64,000 nucleotides of DNA from contig NC_045132.1 in the NCBI RefSeq assembly GCF_007655135.1, positions 21,384,354 to 21,448,353 of the forward strand, written 5' to 3'. The position numbers and the translations under genes are program-made. This DNA is from Punica granatum (Eukaryota > Streptophyta > Magnoliopsida > Myrtales > Lythraceae). Below, piece by piece: positions 62,290 through 64,000 of the stretch. The notes beneath the pieces are model-generated. The model was not told the DNA's origin, did not search any database, and saw only the letters and a list, made by a program, of their open reading frames with translations. Each line of letters opens with the position of its first letter. The stretch's first letter is position 1.

Positions 62290-64000
62290 GCAGACATTGG
62301 TAATCAGTATTAATTTGAAGAATTTTCTTTTTATTTTGTTAGTCTTATATGAGTTTGAACTCATCTCCAGCCCTTTCTCGAAAACTGACCACGAGACGAA
62401 TATTTTTCTTTCCATCTTCTCAGGGTTTTACTATTCCACAAGTTGGACTTCCTCTTCTGTGGCTGGGAAAGAGGGGAATAACATGCATGAGACACACATT
62501 TGAACCCTTGAACCGAAATTTATGTTAAATTTTCACTACACCCGTAGGTAGTTGGGTTGATTTCCCCATTTCAGAAGAAGCTCGAGTCTGTATAGGTGAT
62601 GAAATCCATCCAATTAATAGATATCCGAGATTTTTACTTTAGTTGCGATGTGGGCCATTCTTATTTCTTCAATTGTCAATAGATATAAATAAATGGATCA
62701 GGACATAAGTTAATATATAAAATGTTAATTTTCTTTTTTCGGTCATGAATCTAATACAAAAATAAGAGATAAAGTAAAAAAAAAAGACCACATAGGTCCC
62801 ATTTGGTAAGCATCGAACCCAAAACATTTTAGTTCTAAGTTTGCGCCTTGTGCTATTGTATTAAGACATATGAGATTTTTTGGATATTTGTTATGATCTG
62901 CTAATATATTTTCACACCCTCAGTCTCGATTCGGACATATGTTTCTTTACAAGTTCTTTAACTCTTTATTTGGACCCGGGTGTAATGGAGGGAAAAAAAA
63001 TGAAGAGGGAAAAGAGGTAAAGTTGTATGAAATTTTCAAACACTCCAATACAAAATCTCCTCCCCTATTCACCCAAAAGAACAAATCCCCTCTCCTGATC
63101 AGTCTTCTCCCCCTCTCTTTCCCTTTGTCAATGCACCATTACAATTGCTAATTAAGTTGTGAACGATGTATTTCAACTACATAATCATGGAACTTGGGAG
63201 CACTTATTTATCGATAGATTTGTTTAAGGTAATGTCAAATCGGGTGTGACTCAAGTGATCTCATCAAACACATTGGTCAAGGAAATAATATATCGCATTT
63301 ATGGGCAAGGAATTTACTATTATCGCCATGGTTAATGAAATCCCACCGTCCCTCTCGATCGAGAAGGTAATATTGTTAAAATGTATCTGAGGACCTGATA
63401 ATGTTAGGGTTAAGATATCAAATTCCCTGTAACTTGTAATTAGGTTTTATCATGAAGAAGAAAAGATAGCCTGTATAAATTGCCCAAAACACAGATGAAA
63501 CATATATTGATCATGATCCCAGAATGGTTAATCTAATTATCTTTATTGGTGGTTGTTCTTGCTGATCATGTATATCGTGCCGGCCTTTGCGTTGATGAAA
63601 TTAGCAATGGCTATATATAGATACAACCCCTCAGTTGATTCTTTTGTTGGATCCAGCTTACAAGGAATTGGACACCCGTCTTATTGAGCTGCCGATCGGA
63701 CTTATACCAAACCAAAGACACCAGACTTAGCGAGGAGAGCTGCACATGGACCATGGTCCACTTGATCATATGATTGATCACAAATGCAAAATATATAAAA
63801 AAATCAGACGTCCTGTTCGTGCATGCCTTCGTGCACGTGGATAAAAATTTTGAAATAGTTATATGTACCAACCATGCATCACATCACGAAGGATGCAATT
63901 ACTTCGAGTCCGCTACGTGCCCCATGATATATTGAAGGCAACATCACTGTCCTGGAAAAACATGTGATCGGGTAGTTAATATATATAGACTTGATACTCT
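62290..64000. other. Right-flank spacer
   Basis: AT-rich sequence with short frames only (62285-62503, 62939-63151, 63611-63871 on minus). None has a recognisable domain. Confidence 0.35.

Noticed and set aside
1..64000. CRISPR arrays, operons or bacterial-type systems
   Set aside because: No regularly spaced repeats with unique spacers; genes have introns and plant families throughout.

Overview
The window is nuclear DNA from a flowering plant, a core eudicot and probably a rosid. The evidence is intron-rich genes with GT-AG junctions, plant-specific families (WRKY, GT61, AGO7, plant DHHC S-acyltransferase), AT-rich gene-poor spacers, microsatellites and several non-autonomous transposable elements. 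All gene models below were spliced by hand from reading frames and splice-site motifs; codon phase closes exactly in each multi-exon model.

Layout, left to right. 0-3 kb: no recognisable gene. 2.95-6.7 kb: two-exon GT61 glycosyltransferase (+). 8.2-11.7 kb: nine-exon WD40 protein of the BUB3.3 type (+). 11.7-14.2 kb: AT-rich spacer. 14.5-16.2 kb: five-exon translation factor eIF5A (+). 17.1-18.2 kb: inverted, decayed copy of the UXT-AGO7 interval that lies about 30 kb further on, including a broken piece of the UXT-like gene. 19.1-19.3 kb: possible secreted Pro-rich peptide (-). 19.4-26.5 kb: repeats. 26.5-29.0 kb: group I WRKY factor of the WRKY3/WRKY4 type (+). 29-37 kb: spacer with SINE-like repeats and a TIR element. 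37.3-41.0 kb: nine-exon DHHC palmitoyltransferase (+) with an apparent one-base frameshift near its C-terminus. 41.4-42.4 kb: intronless multi-pass membrane protein (-), convergent with it. 43.0-43.9 kb: long inverted repeat. 44.4-46.5 kb: six-exon UXT/prefoldin-like protein (+). 46.7-50.9 kb: two direct repeats of about 1.15 kb bracketing an NLR gene remnant and a foldback MITE. 52.0-55.4 kb: three-exon ARGONAUTE7 (-). 55.8-64 kb: gene-poor, with the second copy of the TIR element, SINE-like repeats and a foldback element.

The genes do not form a pathway; gene order is the main biological message. From memory, Arabidopsis has BUB3.3, eIF5A-3, a DHHC PAT, an unknown membrane protein and AGO7 in this order at At1g69400-At1g69440, while eIF5A-1 and WRKY4 are neighbours at At1g13950/13960 and WRKY3 lies beside GT61 genes at At2g03340-03370. 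The window would therefore hold in one piece an ancestral order that Arabidopsis keeps in fragments on duplicated blocks. I found no clearly undescribed biological system. The most useful items are this synteny, the PAT frameshift, the inverted UXT/AGO7-spacer duplication, and the TIR elements with 9-bp target duplications, one family of which carries a tRNA-like internal promoter.
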